Below are positions 32,222-38,102 of a DNA stretch of 41,098 bases, piece after piece. This DNA is from an uncultured Ruminococcus sp. (GTDB lineage: Bacteria > Bacillota > Clostridia > Oscillospirales > Ruminococcaceae), in contig CAMCRP010000030.1 in NCBI GenBank assembly GCA_945877315.1, forward strand, positions 1 to 41,098, read 5' to 3'. Both the position numbers and the translations under genes were made by a program. Numbering within the stretch: the first letter of the stretch is position 1; the number at the start of each line of letters is the position of its first letter. The notes under the pieces were generated by a model, which saw only the letters and a list, made by a program, of their open reading frames with translations, was not told where the DNA came from and made no database searches.

Positions 32222-33175
32222 ATGAGTAATAACTGCGGAGTGGATATTCGGAAATGTGCCATAATCGGCTGCGGCTTTGTAGGTGCGTCAATTGCTTTCA
32301 GATTTCTGGAAAGCGGTCTGTTTTCGGAAATGGTGCTTATTGATGTGAACAAGGATAAGTCGGAGGGAGAAGCACTTGACCTTGCCCACGGAATACCCTT
32401 TACCCGCCCCATGTCCATATATTCGGGAAGCTATGACGATCTTGAGGATTGTGCGGTGGTGGTCATAACGGCAGGCGGTGCGCAGAAGCCCGGGCAGACA
32501 CGAACCGACCTTGTGGATATGAACATCGGTATTTTCAAGAAGATAATTCCCGAAATAACCAAGCGAAACAGGGACTGCATACTGCTTGTGGTGTCAAATC
32601 CCTGCGACGTTCTGACCTATGCTGCGCTGAAAATTTCAGGCTTTCCCGCAAACCGTGTTATCGGCTCGGGGACTGTTCTGGACACGGCAAGGCTAAAGTA
32701 TCTTTTGGGAAATCATCTGGACGTTGACCCGAGAAATGTTCATGCGTTTATCATCGGAGAACACGGGGACAGCGAGCTGGCTGTCTGGAGCAGCGCAAGT
32801 GTTTCGGGCGTTGACCTGAGAGAGTTCTGCCGAATTTTCGGGAAATCCTCCGACGAAAGCGTTTTCCGTGGTATCTACGAGGACGTTCGGGACAGTGCCT
32901 ATGAAATTATCAGAAAAAAAGCGGCGACCTACTATGCAATTGCAATGGCGGTGGAGCGTATCTGCGAATGTATCGTCAGAGATGAACATTCCGTGCTGAC
33001 TGTTTCCTCCCTTTCAAACGGACATTACGGCATTGACGATATTTGTCTGGGACTTCCTGCGGTTGTCGGTCGTGACGGTGTGGAAAAGCTGCTGGATATT
33101 CCGCTTTCACCCGAGGAACAGTCCGCACTGGAAAATTCCGCTGCGGAGATGCGGCAGTATCTTTCCAAAATATAA
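32222..33175 (+). CDS. ldh: L-lactate dehydrogenase
   Basis: A 317-residue NAD-dependent enzyme that reduces pyruvate to L-lactate, regenerating NAD+ in fermentation. The Rossmann loop GCGFVGA is at residues 16-22. The specificity residue is Gln (Q88 in AGGAQKPGQTR), as in lactate rather than malate dehydrogenases, which have Arg. R94 and R157 (DTARLKY) bind substrate and H181 (GEHGDSE) is the catalytic His. Length is standard. The ribosome binding site is weak (AGGCAGG) and no clear promoter was found in the short AT-rich gap upstream. Confidence 0.95.
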   Translation: MSNNCGVDIRKCAIIGCGFVGASIAFRFLESGLFSEMVLIDVNKDKSEGEALDLAHGIPFTRPMSIYSGSYDDLEDCAVVVITAGGAQKPGQTRTDLVDMNIGIFKKIIPEITKRNRDCILLVVSNPCDVLTYAALKISGFPANRVIGSGTVLDTARLKYLLGNHLDVDPRNVHAFIIGEHGDSELAVWSSASVSGVDLREFCRIFGKSSDESVFRGIYEDVRDSAYEIIRKKAATYYAIAMAVERICECIVRDEHSVLTVSSLSNGHYGIDDICLGLPAVVGRDGVEKLLDIPLSPEEQSALENSAAEMRQYLSKI

Positions 33176-33189
33176 ATTTACGAAAAAAG

Positions 33190-33223
33190 AACGGGACAGC
33201 TCCACAAAAGCTGCCCCGTTTTT
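33190..33223. terminator. Bidirectional terminator between ldh and tRNA-Arg
   Basis: A 12-bp stem with one mismatch (33190-33201 with 33209-33220), with A6 before it and a T run after it, ends ldh on the plus strand and the tRNA transcript on the minus strand. Confidence 0.87.
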
Positions 33224-33232
33224 GCTGTACAA

Positions 33233-33309
33233 TGGTGCGTCCGGCCGGATTCGAACCGGCGGCACATAGCGTCGGAGGCTATTGCTCTATCCAACTGAGC
33301 TACGGGCGC
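33233..33309 (-). tRNA. tRNA-Arg, anticodon CCG
   Basis: A 77-nt cloverleaf on the minus strand with encoded CCA: acceptor GCGCCCG with CGGACGC, D-stem GCTC/GAGC, anticodon stem ATAGC/GCTAT with loop CTCCGAC (anticodon CCG, reads CGG), and T-arm GCCGG-TTCGAAT-CCGGC. It has its own promoter and shares the bidirectional terminator with ldh. Confidence 0.95.
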
Positions 33310-33328
33310 TTACCAATACAACAGATAC

Positions 33329-33357
33329 ATTATATCATATTAAATTATGTTTGTAAA
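33329..33357 (-). promoter_or_regulatory. Promoter of tRNA-Arg
   Basis: On the minus strand TTTACA (33352-33357) and a perfect TATAAT (33329-33334) are 17 bp apart, about 20 bp upstream of the tRNA. The -35 overlaps the end of the receiver gene. Confidence 0.82.
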
Positions 33358-33743
33358 GGGGAAAATTGTAAATTATTGTTCAGTATTTTCAGACAATGGT
33401 CAAAAAGAATATCTAAGTCGTAAGGCTTCATAAAAATGCAGGCGTTGCGGAGCTGATGTGATCTTTTGCGAACAGGACTGTCGGGGCAGGGGGTGGTGAT
33501 GATAACGTACGGTTTTTCGGCGCTTTCTGTGCGGACGGCGTCTATTATATCGTAAACGTTCATATCACGCAGTATCTCGTCGCAGATAAGTATTTTCGGC
33601 GAAAGACGCTTTGCCGCTTCGATGACAGCGGTTCCGAGATGTGGGCATATTTCGGAAGGCAGGTAATTATCGGACATATATCTTTGAATTTGTCTGCCGT
33701 ATTCAATAGAATCATCACCAATTAATATTTGTACCGCCGACAT
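33345..33743 (-). CDS. Stand-alone response-regulator receiver domain protein
   Basis: A 132-residue CheY-like receiver with no output domain. The acidic pair D10-D11 (LIGDDS), phosphoacceptor D55 (ILICDEIL), T83/T84 (IITTP) and the lysine K106 (FMKPYD) are all present, so it should be phosphorylated. No histidine kinase is adjacent. I use ATG 33743 with GGAGG 7 nt upstream. Residues 80-100 carry a basic loop (SPVRKRSHQLRN). It may relay phosphate or act by protein contact. Confidence 0.85.
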   Translation of the reverse strand: MSAVQILIGDDSIEYGRQIQRYMSDNYLPSEICPHLGTAVIEAAKRLSPKILICDEILRDMNVYDIIDAVRTESAEKPYVIITTPCPDSPVRKRSHQLRNACIFMKPYDLDILFDHCLKILNNNLQFSPLQT

Positions 33744-33806
33744 AGCACAGCCTCCGTTTATCAAGATTATCGGGATATTCTTTTTATCCCGTGTGGATTA
33801 ATACTA

Positions 33807-33835
33807 ATTATAGCATATCCTTATACGAAAATCAA
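33807..33835 (-). promoter_or_regulatory. Promoter of the receiver gene
   Basis: On the minus strand TTGATT (33830-33835) and a perfect TATAAT (33807-33812) are separated by 17 bp. A 7-bp hairpin (33771-33777 with 33785-33791) lies in the leader. Confidence 0.78.
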
Positions 33836-34056
33836 TAAAACCAGACCAATTTCTTGCTAATACATACATTTTCGTAAAAATGTGACATTTTCCGCAGGCA
33901 ATATCAGTGTCATAATATGTAAAATTGCATAGAATAATACTGAACGGCAGACCAACGCTCTTTGTTGACCTATATATTTATTGAGAAAGGCTGCTGTTCG
34001 GTTCGATATTTTACGCTAATGCCAATGGCCGATTGGTATTATGAAAGGAATTTGCT
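33836..34056 (+). other. Leader region of the cotJ operon with two stem-loops
   Basis: This 220-bp AT-rich stretch holds no gene. Two inverted repeats are visible: an 11-bp stem with two G-U pairs (33940-33950 with 33991-34001), and a 9-bp hairpin (34018-34026 with 34032-34040, one G-U) directly before the AAAGGAA ribosome binding site of cotJA. No sigma-A promoter fits. CATAGAATA at 33928-33936 matches the CATANNNTA form of a sigma-K -10, but no matching -35 is convincing. Confidence 0.5.
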
Positions 34057-34254
34057 ATGAATGACAATTATATGGGCTGTCCTTTTAAAAGCGTGACGAG
34101 CGCATTTCCGCCCGAAACGCCCCTCGGAATGGCGTATGTGCCTTTTCAGCAGTGGGAGGAAACGCTCCCCGAAAATACTGCGCTGGAAAACGGAACTATC
34201 TTTCCGAGCTTGGTGCTTCCTTTTGTAGGAAAGGAGGTACCGTACAATGACTAA
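34057..34254 (+). CDS. cotJA: Spore coat protein CotJA
   Basis: A 65-residue protein of the CotJA family: TPLGMAYVPFQQWEE near the middle and the GTIFPSLVLPFVG C-terminal motif. It is part of the polycistronic cotJABC operon whose products go into the inner spore coat. AAAGGAA precedes ATG 34057. The end overlaps cotJB by 8 nt. Its presence implies the organism can form spores. Confidence 0.9.
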   Translation: MNDNYMGCPFKSVTSAFPPETPLGMAYVPFQQWEETLPENTALENGTIFPSLVLPFVGKEVPYND

Positions 34255-34510
34255 TGAACAGAGAAATCTCCTTAACGCCATCAGAATGTACGACTTCTAT
34301 ATGACAGAGCTGACGCTTTATCTGGACACTCACCCAAAATGCAGACGGGCACTCGATAAATTCGCCAAATACACCGAGCTCCGCCAAAAGGCATATGACG
34401 CCTATGCGGAGAAATATGGTCCCGTTACCGCCGCTCAGTCCCTTGCATCGGGCGGCGATTGCTTTAAATGGGTAGAGGACCCGTTCCCGTGGGAAAGGAG
34501 TGCTAATTAA
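34247..34510 (+). CDS. cotJB: Spore coat protein CotJB
   Basis: An 87-residue helical protein with the CotJB pattern: RNLLNAIRMYDFYMTELTLYLDTHP, then AYDAYAEKYGPVTAAQS and the C-terminal KWVEDPFPWE. The gene overlaps cotJA at its start and shares one base with the cotJC start (TAATG), as usual for this operon. AGGAGG sits 7 nt before the ATG. Confidence 0.93.
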   Translation: MTNEQRNLLNAIRMYDFYMTELTLYLDTHPKCRRALDKFAKYTELRQKAYDAYAEKYGPVTAAQSLASGGDCFKWVEDPFPWERSAN

Positions 34511-34623
34511 TGTGGGTTTATGAAAAGAAGCTACAGTATCCGGTAAATATCAAAAATCCCAATCCAAAGGCGGCTAAGTTTATAATCAGTCAGCTAGGAG
34601 GTCAGAATTCCAAAAGGATATAG
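34510..34623 (+). pseudogene. cotJC: Truncated cotJC (Mn-catalase-like spore coat protein), first ~33 residues only
   Basis: The frame opens with the unmistakable CotJC start MWVYEKKLQYPV, continuing NIKNPNPKAAKFIISQLGG, and then departs from the family: QNSKRI and a TAG at 34621. A full CotJC is about 190-200 residues with the di-manganese catalase core, all of which is missing. The break point near 34600 is followed by unrelated AT-rich DNA and the cas3 promoter, so the CRISPR-Cas locus or a rearrangement that brought it cut the gene. Confidence 0.85.
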
Positions 34624-34705
34624 TTACATTAATGAGCAAAATACGGTTGAATGTGTAAATTATTACCCAATGGATAATACAGACTCGATTTTTGACGAAA
34701 TTTTG

Positions 34706-34734
34706 TTGACAAGCGTAAATTTTGGTGATAGAAT
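34706..34734 (+). promoter_or_regulatory. Promoter of cas3
   Basis: A perfect TTGACA (34706-34711) and TAGAAT (34729-34734) are 17 bp apart, about 22 bp before cas3. AAGGAAGG provides the ribosome binding site. An open frame coming from 34598 runs through this promoter in phase with cas3, but is unlikely to be used. Confidence 0.8.
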
Positions 34735-34756
34735 ATTCATAAGGAAGGTGATTTGT

Positions 34757-37111
34757 ATGGAATATTGTGCACATATAAGAGAAACGGACAATGAAGAGCA
34801 GTCGGTTTGCGAACATCTCCTGAATACTGCCGCACTTGCGGAAAAATACGCCGAATCCATAGGAATGAAAAGCACGGGACGGCTTGCGGGACTTTCTCAC
34901 GATACGGGAAAGCTTCAGTCTGCGTTTGATGATTATATCCATGGGCGAGTAAAATACAGTCGGGGAGAGATCGATCACAGCTATGCTGGCGCAAAATACT
35001 TATCCGAGCTTGCCCTAAAAAGCGGTGATAAGGCGTGTGAGAATACAGCCGCATTTATTGCCCGTACTATAATTTCTCATCATGGACTTCAGGACTGGCT
35101 TAGTGAAGAGGGAGATGATAATTTCTCAAAACGTATTTCCAAAGATGATGGCTATGAAGAAGCGTCGGCTGCGTTTAGGGAGGCTTTCGGAGATGAAGCG
35201 GAGGTACTTCTGAAACAGGCGGTAAGTGAGCTGAATTCTGTTAAGCAGCGAATAAAGGAAATCAAAAAAAGCGAGCGGGAAGCGGCGTTTTATATGGGAA
35301 TGTTGGAGCGGGTAATGGAGTCTGTTCTTATTGACGCCGACCGCACCGATACGGCTGATTTTATGTCGGACAGTCATACCGAAATGGAATACGATGTCGG
35401 TTCGGTATGGGAAAAAATGAATGAAAAAATGCTTGAAAAGCTAAAAGCATTTTCCGAAAGAACCGACAGAATATCAAAGCAAAGGGCTGACATTTCCGAA
35501 CGCTGTGCCGCATTTGCCGATCATAAGGCGGACGTTTGCCGTCTTATAGTTCCAACGGGCGGTGGTAAGACGTTATCCTCCATGAGATATGCCATTGAAT
35601 GCTGCCAAACATACGGAATGGAAAGGATCTTTTATATTGCGCCGTTTATGTCCATACTTGAACAGAACAGTGATGTTATTCGGTCGCTGTGCGGTGATGA
35701 ATATTTTCTGGAACATCATTCCAACGTTATTCAGGATATTGATACCGAATATGAGCTTATGAAATATGAGCTTCGGTCAGAGAAATGGGACAAGCCTGTT
35801 ATTGCCACAACAATGGTGCAGCTTCTCAATGCGCTGTTCCTCGGAAAAACTACGGCGGTAAGGCGTATGCACAGGCTTTGCAGGGCGGTTATTATAATTG
35901 ATGAGGTGCAGTCGGTGCCGCTGAAATGCGTTAATCTCTTCAATTTGGCGGTTAATTTCCTTGCAAAGATATGCGGGAGCACTGTGGTGTTATGTTCGGC
36001 AACTCAGCCTGTATTTGATAAGACGGAATATCCCATAATTTTTGATGACAGAATGGATATTATGGGAGATCACACAGAGGATTTCCGCATATTCAAGCGA
36101 ACAGAGCTAATTTCAATGGTTACTCCGAAGGGTTATACATACGATGAAGCGGCAGAGCTTTGCTATGAAAAATATCTTGAAAGAGGAAGTCTGCTGCTGG
36201 TGGTAAATACAAAAGCGGCTGCTTCTGCGCTGTTTAAGCTGTTGAAGGACAGAAATGACAGTGATTTTGACAACAAGGCGTATCTGCTTCATCTGAGTAC
36301 AAATATGTGTCCCCAGCATCGCAGAACGGTCATTAATGAAGCAAGAAATCGCCTTGCTTCAAAAGAAAGGGTCATATGTGTTACAACTCAGCTTATTGAG
36401 GCGGGGGTGGACATATCCTTCGGCTGCGTGGTTCGTTCTCTGGCGGGTATGGACAATGCTGCACAGGCGGCGGGGCGATGCAACAGAAATGATGAATTCG
36501 GTGAGGTGTGTCCCGTATATCTCATAAATCTCAGGGACGAAAATGTTGGAAAGCTAAAGGAAATAAAGGCTGCCCAGGACGTTTCCCGCTGTATCATAGA
36601 CAGCGGAAAATTCAGCGATCTTCTTTCGCCGGATACTATGGAAATGTATTTTACAAAATATTATCTGCAATCGAAAAATGAAATGCGCTATAACGTAAGT
36701 GACGGAAATGCCCCCGATGACCTTATCGACCTTCTTTCCCTTGACTCAAACAGATATGTGATAAAAAAGATAAAGGGTCTGAAATATTGCGGACAGGCGT
36801 TTAAAACAGCGGGCAGGAAGTTTGAAGTGATAGACAATAACACATCGGGAATTATTGTGCCCTATGACGAAAATGCGAGAACTCTCATAAGTATGCTTTG
36901 TTCCGAAAGGGATCCCAAAGCCTTTGCGGAGATAGCAAGAAAGGCGCAGAAATACGCAGTAAATGTCTATGACAATATGAGGAAGAAGCTGCTTGACATC
37001 GGTGCGGTCACGGTTTACGATGACGGAATAATGGTTCTGCATGATGGCTTTTATGACAGAGAATTGGGGATAACCGTAGACGGTGTTCCGCCAGAAGCAC
37101 TGATTTTATGA
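34757..37111 (+). CDS. cas3: CRISPR-associated helicase-nuclease Cas3 (type I-C)
   Basis: A 784-residue fused HD-nuclease and SF2-helicase that degrades DNA bound by Cascade. The HD domain has H48-D49 (LSHDTGKL) and H108-H109 (ISHHG). Helicase motifs are PTGGGKT (266-272, Walker A), DEVQ (382-385, DExD/H box), SAT (414-416) and the late QAAGRCNR arginine-finger motif VI. Start ATG 34757 is supported by AAGGAAGG; a longer frame begins upstream of the promoter. It has its own promoter, separate from the cas5c operon, and is directly followed by the minus-strand solo-repeat unit. Confidence 0.96.
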   Translation: MEYCAHIRETDNEEQSVCEHLLNTAALAEKYAESIGMKSTGRLAGLSHDTGKLQSAFDDYIHGRVKYSRGEIDHSYAGAKYLSELALKSGDKACENTAAFIARTIISHHGLQDWLSEEGDDNFSKRISKDDGYEEASAAFREAFGDEAEVLLKQAVSELNSVKQRIKEIKKSEREAAFYMGMLERVMESVLIDADRTDTADFMSDSHTEMEYDVGSVWEKMNEKMLEKLKAFSERTDRISKQRADISERCAAFADHKADVCRLIVPTGGGKTLSSMRYAIECCQTYGMERIFYIAPFMSILEQNSDVIRSLCGDEYFLEHHSNVIQDIDTEYELMKYELRSEKWDKPVIATTMVQLLNALFLGKTTAVRRMHRLCRAVIIIDEVQSVPLKCVNLFNLAVNFLAKICGSTVVLCSATQPVFDKTEYPIIFDDRMDIMGDHTEDFRIFKRTELISMVTPKGYTYDEAAELCYEKYLERGSLLLVVNTKAAASALFKLLKDRNDSDFDNKAYLLHLSTNMCPQHRRTVINEARNRLASKERVICVTTQLIEAGVDISFGCVVRSLAGMDNAAQAAGRCNRNDEFGEVCPVYLINLRDENVGKLKEIKAAQDVSRCIIDSGKFSDLLSPDTMEMYFTKYYLQSKNEMRYNVSDGNAPDDLIDLLSLDSNRYVIKKIKGLKYCGQAFKTAGRKFEVIDNNTSGIIVPYDENARTLISMLCSERDPKAFAEIARKAQKYAVNVYDNMRKKLLDIGAVTVYDDGIMVLHDGFYDRELGITVDGVPPEALIL

Positions 37112-37114
37112 AGC

Positions 37115-37145
37115 AAAAAAATACCATGCGGGGTGAGCCGCATGG
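37115..37145 (-). terminator. Terminator of the solo-repeat RNA
   Basis: On the minus strand a perfect 8-bp GC-rich stem (37138-37145 with 37124-37131) with a 6-nt loop is followed by TATTTTTTT (37123-37115). It is a textbook intrinsic terminator for a leftward transcript and has no U-tract in the cas3 direction. Confidence 0.9.
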
Positions 37146-37178
37146 CAAAGCAGATAATACCAATAAATAATAAAATAT

Positions 37179-37205
37179 ATTTCAATCCACGCCCCTAAAG
37201 GCGAC
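37179..37205 (-). CRISPR. Solitary type I-C CRISPR repeat, degenerate and shortened (27 nt)
   Basis: On the minus strand it begins GTCGCC and ends GGGGCGTGGATTGAAAT, the hallmark of I-C repeats, which are normally about 32 nt. The five missing bases are in the hairpin loop and upper stem; a CGCC/GGCG stem can still form. There is only one copy, with no second repeat within 240 bp, so this is not an ordinary array. The main array presumably lies after cas2 outside the window. Confidence 0.88.
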
Positions 37206-37211
37206 ATTAAA

Positions 37212-37220
37212 AGTATATCA
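37212..37220 (-). promoter_or_regulatory. Extended -10 promoter of the solo-repeat RNA
   Basis: On the minus strand TGATATACT (37220-37212) is an extended -10 element. Six bases later comes position 37205, the first base of the repeat, so the RNA would start right at the repeat. No consensus -35 sits at 17 bp; TTTACA lies 20 bp upstream, so the promoter would depend on the TG extension. Confidence 0.65.
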
Positions 37221-37269
37221 CATAACAAGCGAATATTTGTAAACAAATTGTTAATTTGGCGAAATTTAG

Positions 37270-37298
37270 TTGACAAATCAAAATTGATAAAATATAAT
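37270..37298 (+). promoter_or_regulatory. Promoter of the cas5c-cas8c-cas7c-cas4 operon
   Basis: A perfect TTGACA (37270-37275) and a perfect TATAAT (37293-37298) have a 17-bp spacer. The expected start is near 37305. A strong AAGGAGG ribosome binding site precedes cas5c. The solo-repeat RNA guide has its best match directly over the -10/start region. Confidence 0.92.
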
Positions 37299-37315
37299 AA
37301 ATAATACAATATGAA
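37296..37315 (-). promoter_or_regulatory. Predicted Cascade target site in the cas5c promoter
   Basis: On the minus strand the bases read TTC (37315-37313, a type I-C PAM) followed by ATATTGTATTATTTATT (37312-37296). The solo-repeat guide begins ATATTTTATTATTTATT, so 16 of 17 bases agree and the one difference is at position 6. Matching stops at position 18. The site overlaps the 3' end of the -10 box and the predicted start. Partial pairing of this kind should allow binding without Cas3 cleavage. Confidence 0.75.
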
Positions 37316-37352
37316 AAACAAATCATATCACATATTAAGAAGGAGGTAAACT

Positions 37353-38102
37353 ATGATCGATGACCTTAAAAAAAGAACGGTAGAATTTTCGGTCAAGGGT
37401 GACTACGCACTTTTTTCGGACGTTCTTACACGAGCGTCCGGGGAAAAAACAACTTATCCTATCCCAACCTATGAGGCGTTGAAGGGGATAACCCAAAGTA
37501 TTTACTTTAAACCGACTATCGTATGGTACATTGACAGCGTGCGTGTTATGAACAGGATAAGGACCGTCCGAAAGGGGGTGCGTCCCATATCCTACGGCGG
37601 CGGAAATGACCTTGCGTTTTACCAGTATCTGGAAAATGTGCATTATCAGGTCAAGGCGCACTTTGACTGGAATTACAACCGTCCCGAGCTGGAAGCCGAT
37701 CGCAATATTAACAAGCACAGCAGTATTGCAAGGCGTATGATAGAGAGGGGCGGAAGGCGTGACTGCTTTCTGGGGACAAGAGAGTGTCAATGTCTTGTTG
37801 AGCCTTGTGTATTTGGTGAGGGTGTTGGCGATTACGACAAAAGCGGTGAGTTCAGATATGGGCTTTTGTATCATGGAATTACATACGCAGATGAAGCTGA
37901 ACTTCCCGAGGATATGGGAAAAATGACGGTCAGATTCTGGAGCCCTGTTATGAAGGACGGAGTTATCGACTTTATCCCGCCTAAGGAATGCAGCATTAAG
38001 CGTCACATTAAGGATATGCCCATTAAGCCCTTTGGCACCGAGCAAAACAACTTTAGCGGACTGGACGAATTCACGGGAGGTGAATTTGATGAGCTGGACT
38101 GA
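37353..38102 (+). CDS. cas5c: Cas5c (Cas5d), crRNA-processing endoribonuclease and Cascade subunit
   Basis: A 249-residue RAMP protein. In type I-C, which has no Cas6, Cas5c cuts the repeat at the base of its hairpin and stays on the 5' handle. The family pattern is clear: GDYALFSDVLTRASGEKTTY, PTYEALKGITQSIYFKPT, GVRPISYGGGNDL, NKHSSIARRMIERGGRRDC and FLGTRECQCLVEPC. AAGGAGG lies before ATG 37353. The end overlaps cas8c by 14 nt. Confidence 0.96.
   Translation: MIDDLKKRTVEFSVKGDYALFSDVLTRASGEKTTYPIPTYEALKGITQSIYFKPTIVWYIDSVRVMNRIRTVRKGVRPISYGGGNDLAFYQYLENVHYQVKAHFDWNYNRPELEADRNINKHSSIARRMIERGGRRDCFLGTRECQCLVEPCVFGEGVGDYDKSGEFRYGLLYHGITYADEAELPEDMGKMTVRFWSPVMKDGVIDFIPPKECSIKRHIKDMPIKPFGTEQNNFSGLDEFTGGEFDELD

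Larger units (their letters stand above)
37115..37205 (-). ncRNA. Candidate crRNA-like regulatory RNA (single repeat, guide, terminator)
   Basis: A predicted leftward transcript of about 91 nt. It starts at the first base of a shortened I-C repeat (37205-37179), continues through a 33-nt guide (37178-37146) and ends in the terminator hairpin (37145-37124) plus U-tract. The repeat keeps the hairpin and the 11-nt TGGATTGAAAT handle that Cas5c normally leaves on crRNA. The guide length is normal for I-C. Guide positions 1-17 match the cas5c promoter with one mismatch at position 6 and a TTC PAM. The predicted role is to direct Cascade onto the cas promoter and repress it. This is inferred from sequence, not shown by expression data. 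Confidence 0.8.

Noticed and set aside
34032-34042. 11-nt identity (ATTGGTATTAT) between guide positions 15-25 of the solo-repeat RNA and the cotJ leader
   Set aside because: It involves no seed bases and no PAM in the right place, so Cascade would not bind. An 11-nt match in AT-rich DNA of this length is plausible by chance.
37270-37298. A second, shorter guide match (ATATTTTAT) on the minus strand around 37287-37295
   Set aside because: Only nine bases match and the preceding bases are ATT rather than TTC. It is a by-product of the repetitive AT composition; the site at 37296-37312 is clearly better.
37311-37349. Mini-frame of 12 codons ending in AGA-AGG-AGG just before cas5c, reminiscent of rare-arginine-codon RNA toxins next to CRISPR guards
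   Set aside because: The AGA-AGG-AGG is the Shine-Dalgarno sequence of cas5c, the ATG is only about 6 nt from the predicted transcript start and lacks its own ribosome binding site, and AGA/AGG codons are common in this window. No toxin role can be supported.
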